Shown here piece by piece: positions 1 through 8,227 of a DNA stretch of 64,000 nt. The position numbers were made by a program, and so were the translations under genes. The DNA is taken from assembly GCF_015210005.1 (NCBI RefSeq), contig NZ_MU158698.1, forward strand, positions 434,001 through 498,000, in the 5' to 3' direction. The notes under the pieces are model-generated. The model searched no databases. It was not told where the DNA came from and worked only from the letters and a program-made list of their open reading frames with translations. This DNA comes from Sphingobacterium hungaricum (GTDB lineage Bacteria > Bacteroidota > Bacteroidia > Sphingobacteriales > Sphingobacteriaceae). Positions within the stretch are counted from its first letter, which is position 1, and each line of letters starts with the position of its first letter.

Positions 1-158
1 TAACGCCAATAAATCGGCGTATGTTCTGCCGTGATGACCGGATACGTATATCGTTCGAAAATCCCATTTCCTGGCAAAACAATTTCATTCTTTCTATTTA
101 TTAATTCTTCATGCGCCTGTTTTACGGCCGCTATCCGGTTTTCAAATTTGTCTTTCAT
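1..158 (-). CDS. GH130 mannosylglucose phosphorylase, N-terminal fragment (cut by window edge)
   Basis: Only the first 52 codons are inside the window, read from the ATG at 156-158. The residues RKNE, then GNG, then RYTYPVITAEHTPIYWRY match what I remember of the N-terminus of Bacteroides fragilis 4-O-beta-D-mannosyl-D-glucose phosphorylase (GH130). That enzyme phosphorolyses mannosyl-glucose to mannose-1-phosphate and glucose. There is no signal peptide, so the protein is probably cytoplasmic. It follows four mannan-degrading enzymes on the same strand and would be the last step of glucomannan or galactomannan breakdown. It has its own putative promoter at 328-335. A different GH130 specificity cannot be excluded from this fragment. 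Confidence 0.8.
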   Translation of the reverse strand, partial: MKDKFENRIAAVKQAHEELINRKNEIVLPGNGIFERYTYPVITAEHTPIYWR

Positions 159-327
159 TTATTTTTAAACGATGATGGTTTTGATGCTCTATTTTATATG
201 TGTTTTATTCTTCTATTTCCTGTATGATTCAGCGACTGGTATCGTTACGATGGTTTCTAAAATTGGTAAAGTTTAAAAGGTTAAAAAAAGACGAACAGCT
301 AAGCATCCAATCTAATTAATCCATAGT

Positions 328-335
328 CAAAGATA
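328..335 (-). promoter_or_regulatory. Putative promoter -7 box for the GH130 phosphorylase gene
   Basis: Read on the minus strand this is TATCTTTG, a match to the Bacteroidota -7 consensus TAnnTTTG. The predicted transcript would have a leader of roughly 160 bases before the ATG at 158. A repeated motif begins 26 bases upstream of the box, exactly as at the susC promoter (11393-11400). Confidence 0.5.
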
Positions 336-360
336 ATTCTTAGAGGAAGTCAATTGCTAG

Positions 361-446
361 TATTATTTTAACCTTTAATGACACAAATACTATGAACAAC
401 ATCAAATTTGCACCGCTGGACAACGTAATCAGGATATACTATTTTA
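361..446 (-). promoter_or_regulatory. Two candidate operator half-sites upstream of the GH130 phosphorylase gene
   Basis: On the plus strand TATTATTTTAAC lies at 361-372 and TACTATTTTA at 437-446, 76 bases apart. The same two words occur in front of susC at 11501 and 11426, 75 bases apart. The rest of the 159-492 gap holds no gene that I can support. Binding by the AraC-type regulator at 11516-12397 is an inference. Confidence 0.45.
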
Positions 447-492
447 TCTGACTTAGCCGTCTTCTTACTGTAGGTAGCAAATGATTTGATCG

Positions 493-1692
493 TTAAGGAT
501 AGACTAATGCTGGATAATTGATGTAAAAATCATTCGTTGCGGTCTTAATTGCATCGAAATTTCCATAGTTATCATTTTCCCAAGGATTTTTCCAAGCGCA
601 AACGCCCGCATATCCATTCCAGTAACTTTGTTTATAATAATTGGCCAAGGTTATGTTCCAATTTCCAGCATTGTTATACGATGAACTATTAATGTTATAC
701 CCTGGAGTTTCTCCGATTAAAACCGGTTTGTTCCCATTATCCAGCCAATATCCGACACTTGTCGCAAATGGAGCGCCTGACGATTGCCATTGGTACCAAT
801 GTGGTGAATAAAAATCGAGGTACGCATTGCTGTTATTGTACTGAGCTTGGAGTTTGGCATTGCTGTAATTATTGCCGCCATGTGTATCCCAAGATGCATA
901 ACGATCGCTGTTAAAAATAATCCACATCGAACCTACCGTTACCGGCTTACTAGAAAACTCATTGATTTTCGCTGCACACCAAGCTACGAATCGGATGACA
1001 TTATTTTTATTAAGATATCCGCAGTTTGCATCGCGCCACATGTGTTCCGGCTCATTGCAAATATCGTAGCCCATAATCGTCGGCTCGTTTTCGTAGCGCT
1101 GCAAAAATGGCACTAAGAAATATTCAGTATACCATTGTGTTTTGTTCACATCATTGATAATCTGCCGGTACTGAAGGTGTTTTGAACTGGTATTTTTGAC
1201 CATGTCAAAAGACCAAAACGTGACCATCAAATAAACTCCCTTTGATTTCGCCAGCTGAACCAATTGATCCATGTTCGACCAGAATTGGCTGGTCGCCCCT
1301 GTCACCAAGCCATCGCCATTTAGGGAAGGGCTGTGGCTGCCAGAACCATGAATCCAGATACGGGCTAGATTTATTTTATTGTCCTTGTAACGCTGAAATT
1401 CAGTATTCCACCAGGCATAATCAAAATTGCGTCCGAGGAAATCCAAGGAATAATCACTCTGCTTTTGCCAAGCTGTATTAATGCCATTAAAGAAAATCGG
1501 CTTCTGGTTGACATAAAATTTGTTCCCGGAAATGCTAACAGCTTGCGTTATCGAAGCCGGCGCCACGCCTGCATTTAGGGTTGAAATGTCCTTTAGCGCA
1601 AATTCTTTTTCTACATCTGCGTCTGTTAATTTTTGACAACTAAACATTCCAATGAGGATGCTTAGTAAACTGATCAGTTTAAGCTTTTTCAT
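493..1692 (-). CDS. GH5-family lipoprotein, probable endo-beta-1,4-mannanase
   Basis: The 399-residue protein has a lipoprotein signal ending at Cys19 (IGMFSC), so it is likely membrane-anchored and possibly surface-exposed. The GH5 signatures are the acid/base Glu214 in CNEP and the nucleophile Glu328 in VLIGETPG. Its length fits a single (beta/alpha)8 domain, and there are many Trp/Tyr residues as expected in a glycan cleft. It is the last secreted enzyme of the mannan locus, downstream of two GH26 genes, which suggests beta-mannan as substrate. Cellulase or other GH5 activities remain possible because GH5 is polyspecific. Confidence 0.8.
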   Translation of the reverse strand: MKKLKLISLLSILIGMFSCQKLTDADVEKEFALKDISTLNAGVAPASITQAVSISGNKFYVNQKPIFFNGINTAWQKQSDYSLDFLGRNFDYAWWNTEFQRYKDNKINLARIWIHGSGSHSPSLNGDGLVTGATSQFWSNMDQLVQLAKSKGVYLMVTFWSFDMVKNTSSKHLQYRQIINDVNKTQWYTEYFLVPFLQRYENEPTIMGYDICNEPEHMWRDANCGYLNKNNVIRFVAWCAAKINEFSSKPVTVGSMWIIFNSDRYASWDTHGGNNYSNAKLQAQYNNSNAYLDFYSPHWYQWQSSGAPFATSVGYWLDNGNKPVLIGETPGYNINSSSYNNAGNWNITLANYYKQSYWNGYAGVCAWKNPWENDNYGNFDAIKTATNDFYINYPALVYP

Positions 1693-1769
1693 TTTAATTT
1701 TATATTTGGTTAATCAAAATTAAGACTGCAGCTTATAAATGGCTAATACTTTTTTGACCAATTATTGTA

Positions 1770-2831
1770 TTAAATACCTGATTTTAAATTATTTAAATCA
1801 CCAAGCATATACACACGATCTGATCCAAAAACCTCTTTAATCGTTTCTTTGGAATTGTGCTCGAATACCAATTCAGACCAGCCCATAAAGAAAATCCAGT
1901 CTTTCTGCTGATTTAAAACTTCAACAGACGGTAACTTTTGGCATTCTCCGATTCCCATTGGTTTGCCCTTGGCAATTCGTTTGATCGATTCATATTTCTC
2001 ATTAGAAAAACCCGTCGCGTCATCATATACATCTAACGACACGATATCCCAGTAATCTGAGCCAGGATTGTATTCATCTACATCTTGATCCAGCGTCGGA
2101 AAATCTTGTATATTCCAAACCCAAATCAAATTATGCAATCCCTTCTCATGTTCAAGGTAATCATGGATCTTCCGATAAAGCTTCGCTGTACCATCTTGTC
2201 CTGAACGTCCTCCCCACCAAAACTTTCCTTGATTCATTTCATGAAAAGGTCTAAATAAAACGACCACCTTATTTTCTTGTAGTTTTTGCAAGTAAACTGC
2301 GATTTCGTCCACGCGTTGCATGAATTGTGTGTGGATTTCGGAACCTTCAACAAATAATTGTTTCCATTGATCGTCAGATAGACTGCTTAGCACTCCCTTT
2401 CCATTATCCCATTCACAAGGCTGTCCGTATGCAGGATTACAAGCATGCCACATGATATTGACTACCGCACCGCTTTGAAATTGTTTGATTGCCTCATCAA
2501 TCATTGTCCCTCGATGATCGATATTTTCTTTTTGAAATAAAAAATCAGCGCTCCATAGTGCAGGATATTCTCCTGTCAATTTGTGAATTTCATTCGTCCA
2601 TTTTGCTGGATCGCCGTTCGGTTCGCGGTTATGAATTCCGCCGAGGACGTGATTTGATTTTATATCAGAAAGAAAAGTTAGCAACTCTTGCTTTTTGACA
2701 GCTAATTCATTCGTGTCGATCGCTGCTGATCGATCGTCTTTTTTCTCTGAAGAATTTGATTGCGTGCAGGAAGTAACAACTGCAAAACTAATCAAACCTA
2801 TCAACCCCATTTTCATCTTAATTTTAAGCAT
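1770..2831 (-). CDS. GH26 beta-mannanase, lipoprotein
   Basis: The 353-residue protein has a lipobox ending at Cys22 (AVVTSC). The GH26 catalytic acid is Glu198 in RPFHEMN followed by FWWGG, and the nucleophile is Glu296 in GIGECQ. The fold covers almost the whole mature chain, with no extra carbohydrate-binding module. GH26 enzymes hydrolyse beta-1,4-mannosidic bonds, either internally or releasing mannobiose. Methionines at residues 6 and 8 are alternative starts that keep the signal sequence. It sits between a GH5 and a DUF5060/GH5-type gene on one strand with short gaps, consistent with an operon. Confidence 0.87.
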   Translation of the reverse strand: MLKIKMKMGLIGLISFAVVTSCTQSNSSEKKDDRSAAIDTNELAVKKQELLTFLSDIKSNHVLGGIHNREPNGDPAKWTNEIHKLTGEYPALWSADFLFQKENIDHRGTMIDEAIKQFQSGAVVNIMWHACNPAYGQPCEWDNGKGVLSSLSDDQWKQLFVEGSEIHTQFMQRVDEIAVYLQKLQENKVVVLFRPFHEMNQGKFWWGGRSGQDGTAKLYRKIHDYLEHEKGLHNLIWVWNIQDFPTLDQDVDEYNPGSDYWDIVSLDVYDDATGFSNEKYESIKRIAKGKPMGIGECQKLPSVEVLNQQKDWIFFMGWSELVFEHNSKETIKEVFGSDRVYMLGDLNNLKSGI

Positions 2832-2840
2832 ACGCTGTTT

Positions 2841-4523
2841 TTATTTGTTTTTCAAAATGTAAACCATTTCCTTTTTTGATCCTATGAAAATATCATCAAG
2901 AACAATTTGCTGATCTTTAAAGTCAATATACCCCAAATCTTCGTAAGTCAGCAACGTGGGTTCGAATTGTGTGAGCGCTAATGCTGTATCAAAACGATAT
3001 GGAACTTTCAGGGAAACAGATTGCTTTTGTACGCGATTCGTCGGATTATACACATAGATGTATATATGATCTTTGCACTTAAGCGCATAAGCATGAAGAT
3101 CGCCAGCCTGCACTTCTAATGGAATAAATTCTCCTTTCCCCGCATCGAGCATCTGATCGCTAATCTCACGAACGCCTCTGAAGTAAGCTGTCATTCCTCG
3201 ATTTTCAAAATATTCCCACCACCAGCTCATTGGCAATACAGGTGTAGGCGAGAAAATCCCATACCATAAACCTCGTTTGAAATCCACTTCCATCCCATGC
3301 GAGAAATCATCGAAATTCTTCTGCCAATCCCATTCAAACCCAAATTCTCCAATAATGTAAGGCTTTTGATGTTTTTGGGTATACTCGTTGATTTCTTTTG
3401 ACAGAATATCGGTGTTGTTATAAATGTGTTTTTGATTGATGTCGATTGTTGAAATATCGTTGAGCCCCGGAATATCCCGATGTGAGATACTCGTCGTGAT
3501 GATATGGTTGTATGGATCCAATTCTTTGAGATACGCGCTCATTTCCTGATGCCATGTCACAATATCTTCTGTCTTGATCGGAGTTTCACGTCCATTAAAC
3601 TGAATATTGTCCACTTCGTTTAAAAACTCCCACATCGCAATGTGCGGGCTAAATCCCCAGCGAGCAACAATGTAACGCAACCTATTTTTATAAGTTTGTT
3701 TTGCAATGGGACTCGCAAAGAAATCATCCGAAGTTTTCACGTCATTCGGATTCTTTCCACGATAATCTCCTGTACCTAAGGTCAACATGATGTACAAGTC
3801 CAACGAATCCGCCAAATGAATTAAATGATCCATCCTCGCAACGGCACTCTCATTGAAATATGATTCAGAAGCAGTATATCGCTCGTTGTTAAAGTTTGAA
3901 CTAAAATCAATCGGCAGGTTCCAAGAACACATCCAAGTCCGGAAAAAATTACCTCCGTTCTTCGCAAAATCGGGTAACAGGAAATCGTACGAGTACCTAT
4001 CGGATCTTTCATGCAACTCTTTAAAATATTTTGAGTCATCTTGATCCCTCGATTCCCAGCAGATATTTTCGGCGATTCCTCTAAAAAGACCGTTGTTGTC
4101 AAACTTCAGCGTCCAATTATTGTTAACCGTCAGAAAACCTTTGTCGGCTGATGCCAATACTTCCACTATTTGCGGTTTCGAACTTGATGGTTTTTTCTTT
4201 TTGCTAGACAGCTTAAAGTAAAAGTTATATGTTCCTATTTCCTGAGGTGCGAAGTTTGCTTTCCATTCGGATAATTCACCAGATTTTCCGCTTTCATAAA
4301 AACATGGAAGCACCAGTTGTTTTCCAGAAGGTGATTGAATATGCATATCCAATGCAATGTCTTCTTGTAAATAGGGATTCGTCCATTCTGCTTTTAATTG
4401 AATCTGAAGCTCGGCTTTCTTGTACAGTTCTACCGTTGGAGAAAGTAATTTAGCAGAGCTAATCTGTGCTTTTGCAACAGATGAAATCAAAACAAATATG
4501 GTTACGATGAATGCTATTCTCAT
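2841..4523 (-). CDS. DUF5060 + GH5-type glycoside hydrolase, secreted
   Basis: The 560-residue protein starts with a cleavable signal peptide (MRIAFIVTIFVLISSVAKA). A beta-sandwich region at about residues 20-125 looks like DUF5060, followed by a GH5-like catalytic barrel at about 130-450. The predicted acid/base is Glu303 in WEFLNE and the nucleophile Glu393 in IIGEFGFEW. A C-terminal region of about 100 residues looks like the small beta-sandwich common in clan GH-A enzymes. The gene is 5 bases from the next GH26 gene (stop at 4529), so the two are surely co-transcribed. Mannanase or mannosidase activity is inferred from context. Confidence 0.75.
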   Translation of the reverse strand: MRIAFIVTIFVLISSVAKAQISSAKLLSPTVELYKKAELQIQLKAEWTNPYLQEDIALDMHIQSPSGKQLVLPCFYESGKSGELSEWKANFAPQEIGTYNFYFKLSSKKKKPSSSKPQIVEVLASADKGFLTVNNNWTLKFDNNGLFRGIAENICWESRDQDDSKYFKELHERSDRYSYDFLLPDFAKNGGNFFRTWMCSWNLPIDFSSNFNNERYTASESYFNESAVARMDHLIHLADSLDLYIMLTLGTGDYRGKNPNDVKTSDDFFASPIAKQTYKNRLRYIVARWGFSPHIAMWEFLNEVDNIQFNGRETPIKTEDIVTWHQEMSAYLKELDPYNHIITTSISHRDIPGLNDISTIDINQKHIYNNTDILSKEINEYTQKHQKPYIIGEFGFEWDWQKNFDDFSHGMEVDFKRGLWYGIFSPTPVLPMSWWWEYFENRGMTAYFRGVREISDQMLDAGKGEFIPLEVQAGDLHAYALKCKDHIYIYVYNPTNRVQKQSVSLKVPYRFDTALALTQFEPTLLTYEDLGYIDFKDQQIVLDDIFIGSKKEMVYILKNK

Positions 4524-4528
4524 ATCGA

Positions 4529-5713
4529 TTAATTTACCGTGACTTTGTCCGCCATCACATACATATTTGGCAAATCTTTAGAAAAAAGACTTACTGTGCT
4601 TCTGAACAAAACTTTAAAATCATCTGTAGAGCTATGGTTTTTCCACGGCCCATAAAAATGCATGCCCTGTTTTAACGGATCGTACGCATTTCTCCACAAA
4701 ACAACCATACTGACTTTCTTTCCGATCATAGGAATCAAAATTTCATTTGTCCAATAAGTCGTGTAAGGTGCACCGCCGTTTTGAATTCCTTCGATACCGA
4801 TTTCGGTCACACCGCAAGGTTTCAATTTCTCCTGAGAAAGTTCCTGCAATGCTCTAAGATTTGATTGGAATGCTTGGGTATTTGCACCGTGATAACAATC
4901 CATCCCGATAAAATCGACCGCATCATCCCCTGGCCAACGAAACAATAAATCTTGCTTTGTACCATTATTATCTCTTTGGGGCGAAATCGCATAGATAAAA
5001 TTGTGAACCGATTTAGTATCTTTCAAATAAGATTGGGTAAACTTCCATAACTGAATAAATTCCTCCGCTGTTGTACATTTACTTCCCCACCAAGACCATT
5101 GCTGTGTATGTTCATGGAAAGGTCTGAAAATAATGGGAATTGCTTTGCCATTATCATCTTTTAACGACAGCGCAAATTCTGCTAAGTTATCAAGCCAGCT
5201 TTTGAATTTTAAATTTGTGGCACTGCCTTCTAACAGAATCTGTTTAGCTACATCATTGGACGAATTATCCCAAGAGTCGCCTCCAGTCAGCGGATTATTC
5301 AAATGGCAGACTGCAGTAATTACTTCTCCTCGTTTTCTAGCTTCTAAAATTGTTCGCTTTCTTGCTGCATTTAGCGTAGATGTATTTTTTCTGTCGTCCA
5401 TCAGCTCTGCAAAATCTACGCTGAAAACCGCGGGGTAATCATCTACAATTTCTTTGACATCCGATCGTCCTGGTTCATTTGTCCATTCTCGTCCGTAAAT
5501 CAATCCATCATGATGTCCAAACATAAATCCTTTGCTTTGAATACGCCAAAGCTGAGAATAAAGTGCTTTGGTTTCAAGGGTTGCACTTTTATCAAATAAT
5601 TGCAAGGCAACTTCGGTTTCTGGTTTTGTAACCTCTTCTTCGGTGCTAGTTGATTTCTCACAACTAAAGCATGCGACCAAAGCGGCAAAAAGCAATGCAT
5701 GATACATTTTCAT
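4529..5713 (-). CDS. GH26 beta-mannanase, lipoprotein (second GH26)
   Basis: The 394-residue lipoprotein has Cys18 as lipidation site (ACFSC). MFGHHDGLIYGREW near residue 64 is typical of the GH26 N-terminal strand. The acid/base is Glu201 in RPFHEHTQQWSWWG and the nucleophile Glu304 in GVTEIG. It differs clearly from the GH26 encoded at 1770-2831, for example FRPFHEH against FRPFHEM, so the two probably split endo- and exo-type or surface and periplasmic roles, as in known mannan loci. That division of labour is inferred. It lies directly after the putative glycan-binding lipoprotein gene. Confidence 0.87.
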   Translation of the reverse strand: MKMYHALLFAALVACFSCEKSTSTEEEVTKPETEVALQLFDKSATLETKALYSQLWRIQSKGFMFGHHDGLIYGREWTNEPGRSDVKEIVDDYPAVFSVDFAELMDDRKNTSTLNAARKRTILEARKRGEVITAVCHLNNPLTGGDSWDNSSNDVAKQILLEGSATNLKFKSWLDNLAEFALSLKDDNGKAIPIIFRPFHEHTQQWSWWGSKCTTAEEFIQLWKFTQSYLKDTKSVHNFIYAISPQRDNNGTKQDLLFRWPGDDAVDFIGMDCYHGANTQAFQSNLRALQELSQEKLKPCGVTEIGIEGIQNGGAPYTTYWTNEILIPMIGKKVSMVVLWRNAYDPLKQGMHFYGPWKNHSSTDDFKVLFRSTVSLFSKDLPNMYVMADKVTVN

Positions 5714-5725
5714 AATTTTCCTTTT

Positions 5726-6667
5726 TTAGTTCTGTTTTTTGACCTCGATCCAATAACGTCTTGGCTTTTTAACGAATTTGTCGAAATCTGAATAAATTGT
5801 ACTCCAATCGTCGGTTCCATTCAATGAAAATGCAAATGCATTATTTTGTATGGTCTTTGTCGCATTGTTTCCTAAATTTTCTGTTGTTGCTCCTAAAAAC
5901 TCACAGTTTACGCGCGTGCCATCTGCGAATATCAAGGTTAGCACACCCGTTGTATAATCTCGTTCCCAAGTTCCTTCCCCTTTTGGTAATTTTCTATAGA
6001 ATCGGTTCACGTCTGTGCGAGGATCCAAAATGTAGGTAAAATCAGCATACAATCCGTCCGCTCCGGCATCATTGATAATTGCTCCTGTCGTTTTGCCATC
6101 TGGCGTTACGCCCGTTAATGTAAATGTCAGTTTGTTATCGAGTTCCACTTGCGGACCCATAGTTGCCGACCAGATCCAAGGCTTGCTCGTTAATGATAAA
6201 ACTGCAGCTCCGCCATATTCGGGCCCTGTTCCGCCATAAACGACTAAATCAGTGATCGCATATTCTCCAGTAATCGTTTCTTCGAATGGTTCTACTTCGA
6301 TTTCCCATTGACGCGACTCGCCAGATTCAGCAACTACGGTATAGTTAAATTTATAGTCATTCGCTAAGAAATTAACTTCTTCCCCTGAATTTGGGGCAAC
6401 AGTCGCACGATAAGATTGTTGAATGATCGGTTTCACTTTTGAGAAATCAGTATTTTCTTCGACCAAAACTTTTACTTTCACTTTTCCTTGAGCCCTATCA
6501 ACTACTGCGGCTCCGATTTGTGTAAATCCATCACCCATGGTGAAATTCTCAATGGACTTTTCATTGCTCACGACACCATCATACGGATCTTTTCGACAAC
6601 CATTCAGCAGGATTAGCAGAACAATTGAAAATTGGACGAACGTCGCATGTATTATTTTCGATTTCAT
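5726..6667 (-). CDS. Surface glycan-binding lipoprotein (SusE/F-position)
   Basis: The 313-residue lipoprotein (lipobox ending ILLNGC) lies directly after susD, the usual place of the surface glycan-binding protein of a PUL. Residues about 38-110 form an Ig-like beta-domain resembling DUF5018 (FTMGDG, EVNFLANDYKFNYTVVAESG). The C-terminal half is rich in beta-strand and aromatic residues (KPWIWSATMGP). No catalytic motif is visible. The role in holding mannan at the cell surface is inferred from position and architecture; I do not recognise the C-terminal family. Confidence 0.65.
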   Translation of the reverse strand: MKSKIIHATFVQFSIVLLILLNGCRKDPYDGVVSNEKSIENFTMGDGFTQIGAAVVDRAQGKVKVKVLVEENTDFSKVKPIIQQSYRATVAPNSGEEVNFLANDYKFNYTVVAESGESRQWEIEVEPFEETITGEYAITDLVVYGGTGPEYGGAAVLSLTSKPWIWSATMGPQVELDNKLTFTLTGVTPDGKTTGAIINDAGADGLYADFTYILDPRTDVNRFYRKLPKGEGTWERDYTTGVLTLIFADGTRVNCEFLGATTENLGNNATKTIQNNAFAFSLNGTDDWSTIYSDFDKFVKKPRRYWIEVKKQN

Positions 6668-6678
6668 AATTTTAAAGT

Positions 6679-8211
6679 TTAAGGTTGCATTAATGGATTT
6701 GAATCAATTTCACGTTGAGGAATTGGGAAGAAATAAGCACCACTAGTAATGCTCTTTCCATACTTTTGCACCAATATTCTTTCCATGGAATTCGTGCGTC
6801 TCAAATCGAATAATCGATTTCCTTCAAATGCCAATTCAAGTGCTCTTTCTTCAACCACCGCATTCCGAAAATCTGCTGTCGATAATCCAGTTTGCAAAGG
6901 GGCTAACCCAGCACGCGTTCGGATTTTGTTCACTGCCAAATAAGCTTCTGTCGTTGGCCCCGCCGCTTCCGCGTAAATTAATAAAATATCGGAATACCGA
7001 ATGATCGGTGAATTGGTGCTCATTTTATCCGCATCTCTCAATGGATCGATAAATTTCCTCGTAAAAGGACGCGAAAAGTCATTGATCCCTAATTGAATCA
7101 CATTGCCATCCGGATTGATGACTTCCGAAACGATCAGATCTAATTTTCTCTTATCACTTCCGTTATAACTGTTGTAATGGAAAGCTTCCATCTGAAAATG
7201 GTTCCAGCCTCTTCCGATATTGATTAATTCACTATTCGGGTCGCTCGCGTTATACGGAATAGTCATTGCGAATCCCGGATCGGGCAAGAACATATTCGGA
7301 AGTTTAGAGTAGTTTCCTTCACGCTCTCCTTCACGATCCACAGCAGCATCAAAAATATGTTCAGAAATTGCTGCATTCTTATAAATCTCGGTATTCCAGA
7401 TATCAGGAAGCACATTCGTGAAATCAAATACAGATTGCTGATTAACCACTTTGTCTGCATAAGCTAAAGCCTGCGCGTACATTTCATCGCTATTCGCAAC
7501 AAAATCATATCCCACAGATCCTGATTCTTTGGATGATGCCAACTGCAAGTATACTTTAGCTAATAAAGCTTGCGCGGCTACGCGGTTTGCACGTCCTTCA
7601 AAATTCTTCGTGATCGGCATCAATTCTTCTCCTTGTTTCAAATCAGCAATGATGATATCATATATGGCTTCAATCGACGATTTGGCTACAGGGATTTGTT
7701 CTGCTTCCACTAAAGGTTCCAAACGCAAGGGAACTTCACCAAATAAACGCACCAAATTGAAATTATGAAGTGCTCTTAAAAAATAAGCTTCACCAATAAT
7801 TTGATTTTTTGCAGCATCGACCATGTTCGGAACATTTGGCACATTTGCAATGACGGCATTCGCTCGGGCAACGCCTCGGTACATATACGTCCATAAGTTG
7901 TCCAAATCCGAATTGGTCGATGTTGTGCGCAATTGCTCAAGTTCGAAATTCGCCTGGCCTGCATCCGATTTAGCGGTTAAATTTTCGGTAGGCAATTCTG
8001 TAATGATGTAATAGCCTCTTGAATAATAACCTACTTCGGGCAAAATAGCATATGCATATACTAATCCCGATAAAGCATCTTCAGCTGTTTTATAAAACGA
8101 ATTTGAATTTACGATACCATAAGGTTCTTCTGTCAATTTAGAGCAGGACAGAAAAATACTGCTTGTTATTCCTGTCAGGCAAATGCCTGCAATTATTTTA
8201 CTAATCTTCAT
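6679..8211 (-). CDS. SusD-like substrate-binding lipoprotein (mannan locus)
   Basis: This is a RagB/SusD family outer-membrane lipoprotein that closes over the SusC channel and binds oligosaccharides. I chose the ATG at 8209-8211 (MKISKIIAGICL) because it gives a proper lipoprotein signal (SSIFLSC); the open frame extends nine codons further, into the end of susC. Typical features are the N-terminal TPR-like helices (AYFLRALHNFNLVRLFGEVP) and the C-terminal ALELAFEGNRLFDLRR followed by YFFPIPQREIDSNP. The mature length of about 490 residues is normal. Confidence 0.93.
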   Translation of the reverse strand: MKISKIIAGICLTGITSSIFLSCSKLTEEPYGIVNSNSFYKTAEDALSGLVYAYAILPEVGYYSRGYYIITELPTENLTAKSDAGQANFELEQLRTTSTNSDLDNLWTYMYRGVARANAVIANVPNVPNMVDAAKNQIIGEAYFLRALHNFNLVRLFGEVPLRLEPLVEAEQIPVAKSSIEAIYDIIIADLKQGEELMPITKNFEGRANRVAAQALLAKVYLQLASSKESGSVGYDFVANSDEMYAQALAYADKVVNQQSVFDFTNVLPDIWNTEIYKNAAISEHIFDAAVDREGEREGNYSKLPNMFLPDPGFAMTIPYNASDPNSELINIGRGWNHFQMEAFHYNSYNGSDKRKLDLIVSEVINPDGNVIQLGINDFSRPFTRKFIDPLRDADKMSTNSPIIRYSDILLIYAEAAGPTTEAYLAVNKIRTRAGLAPLQTGLSTADFRNAVVEERALELAFEGNRLFDLRRTNSMERILVQKYGKSITSGAYFFPIPQREIDSNPLMQP

Positions 8212-8227
8212 ATCTTGATAATTTAGA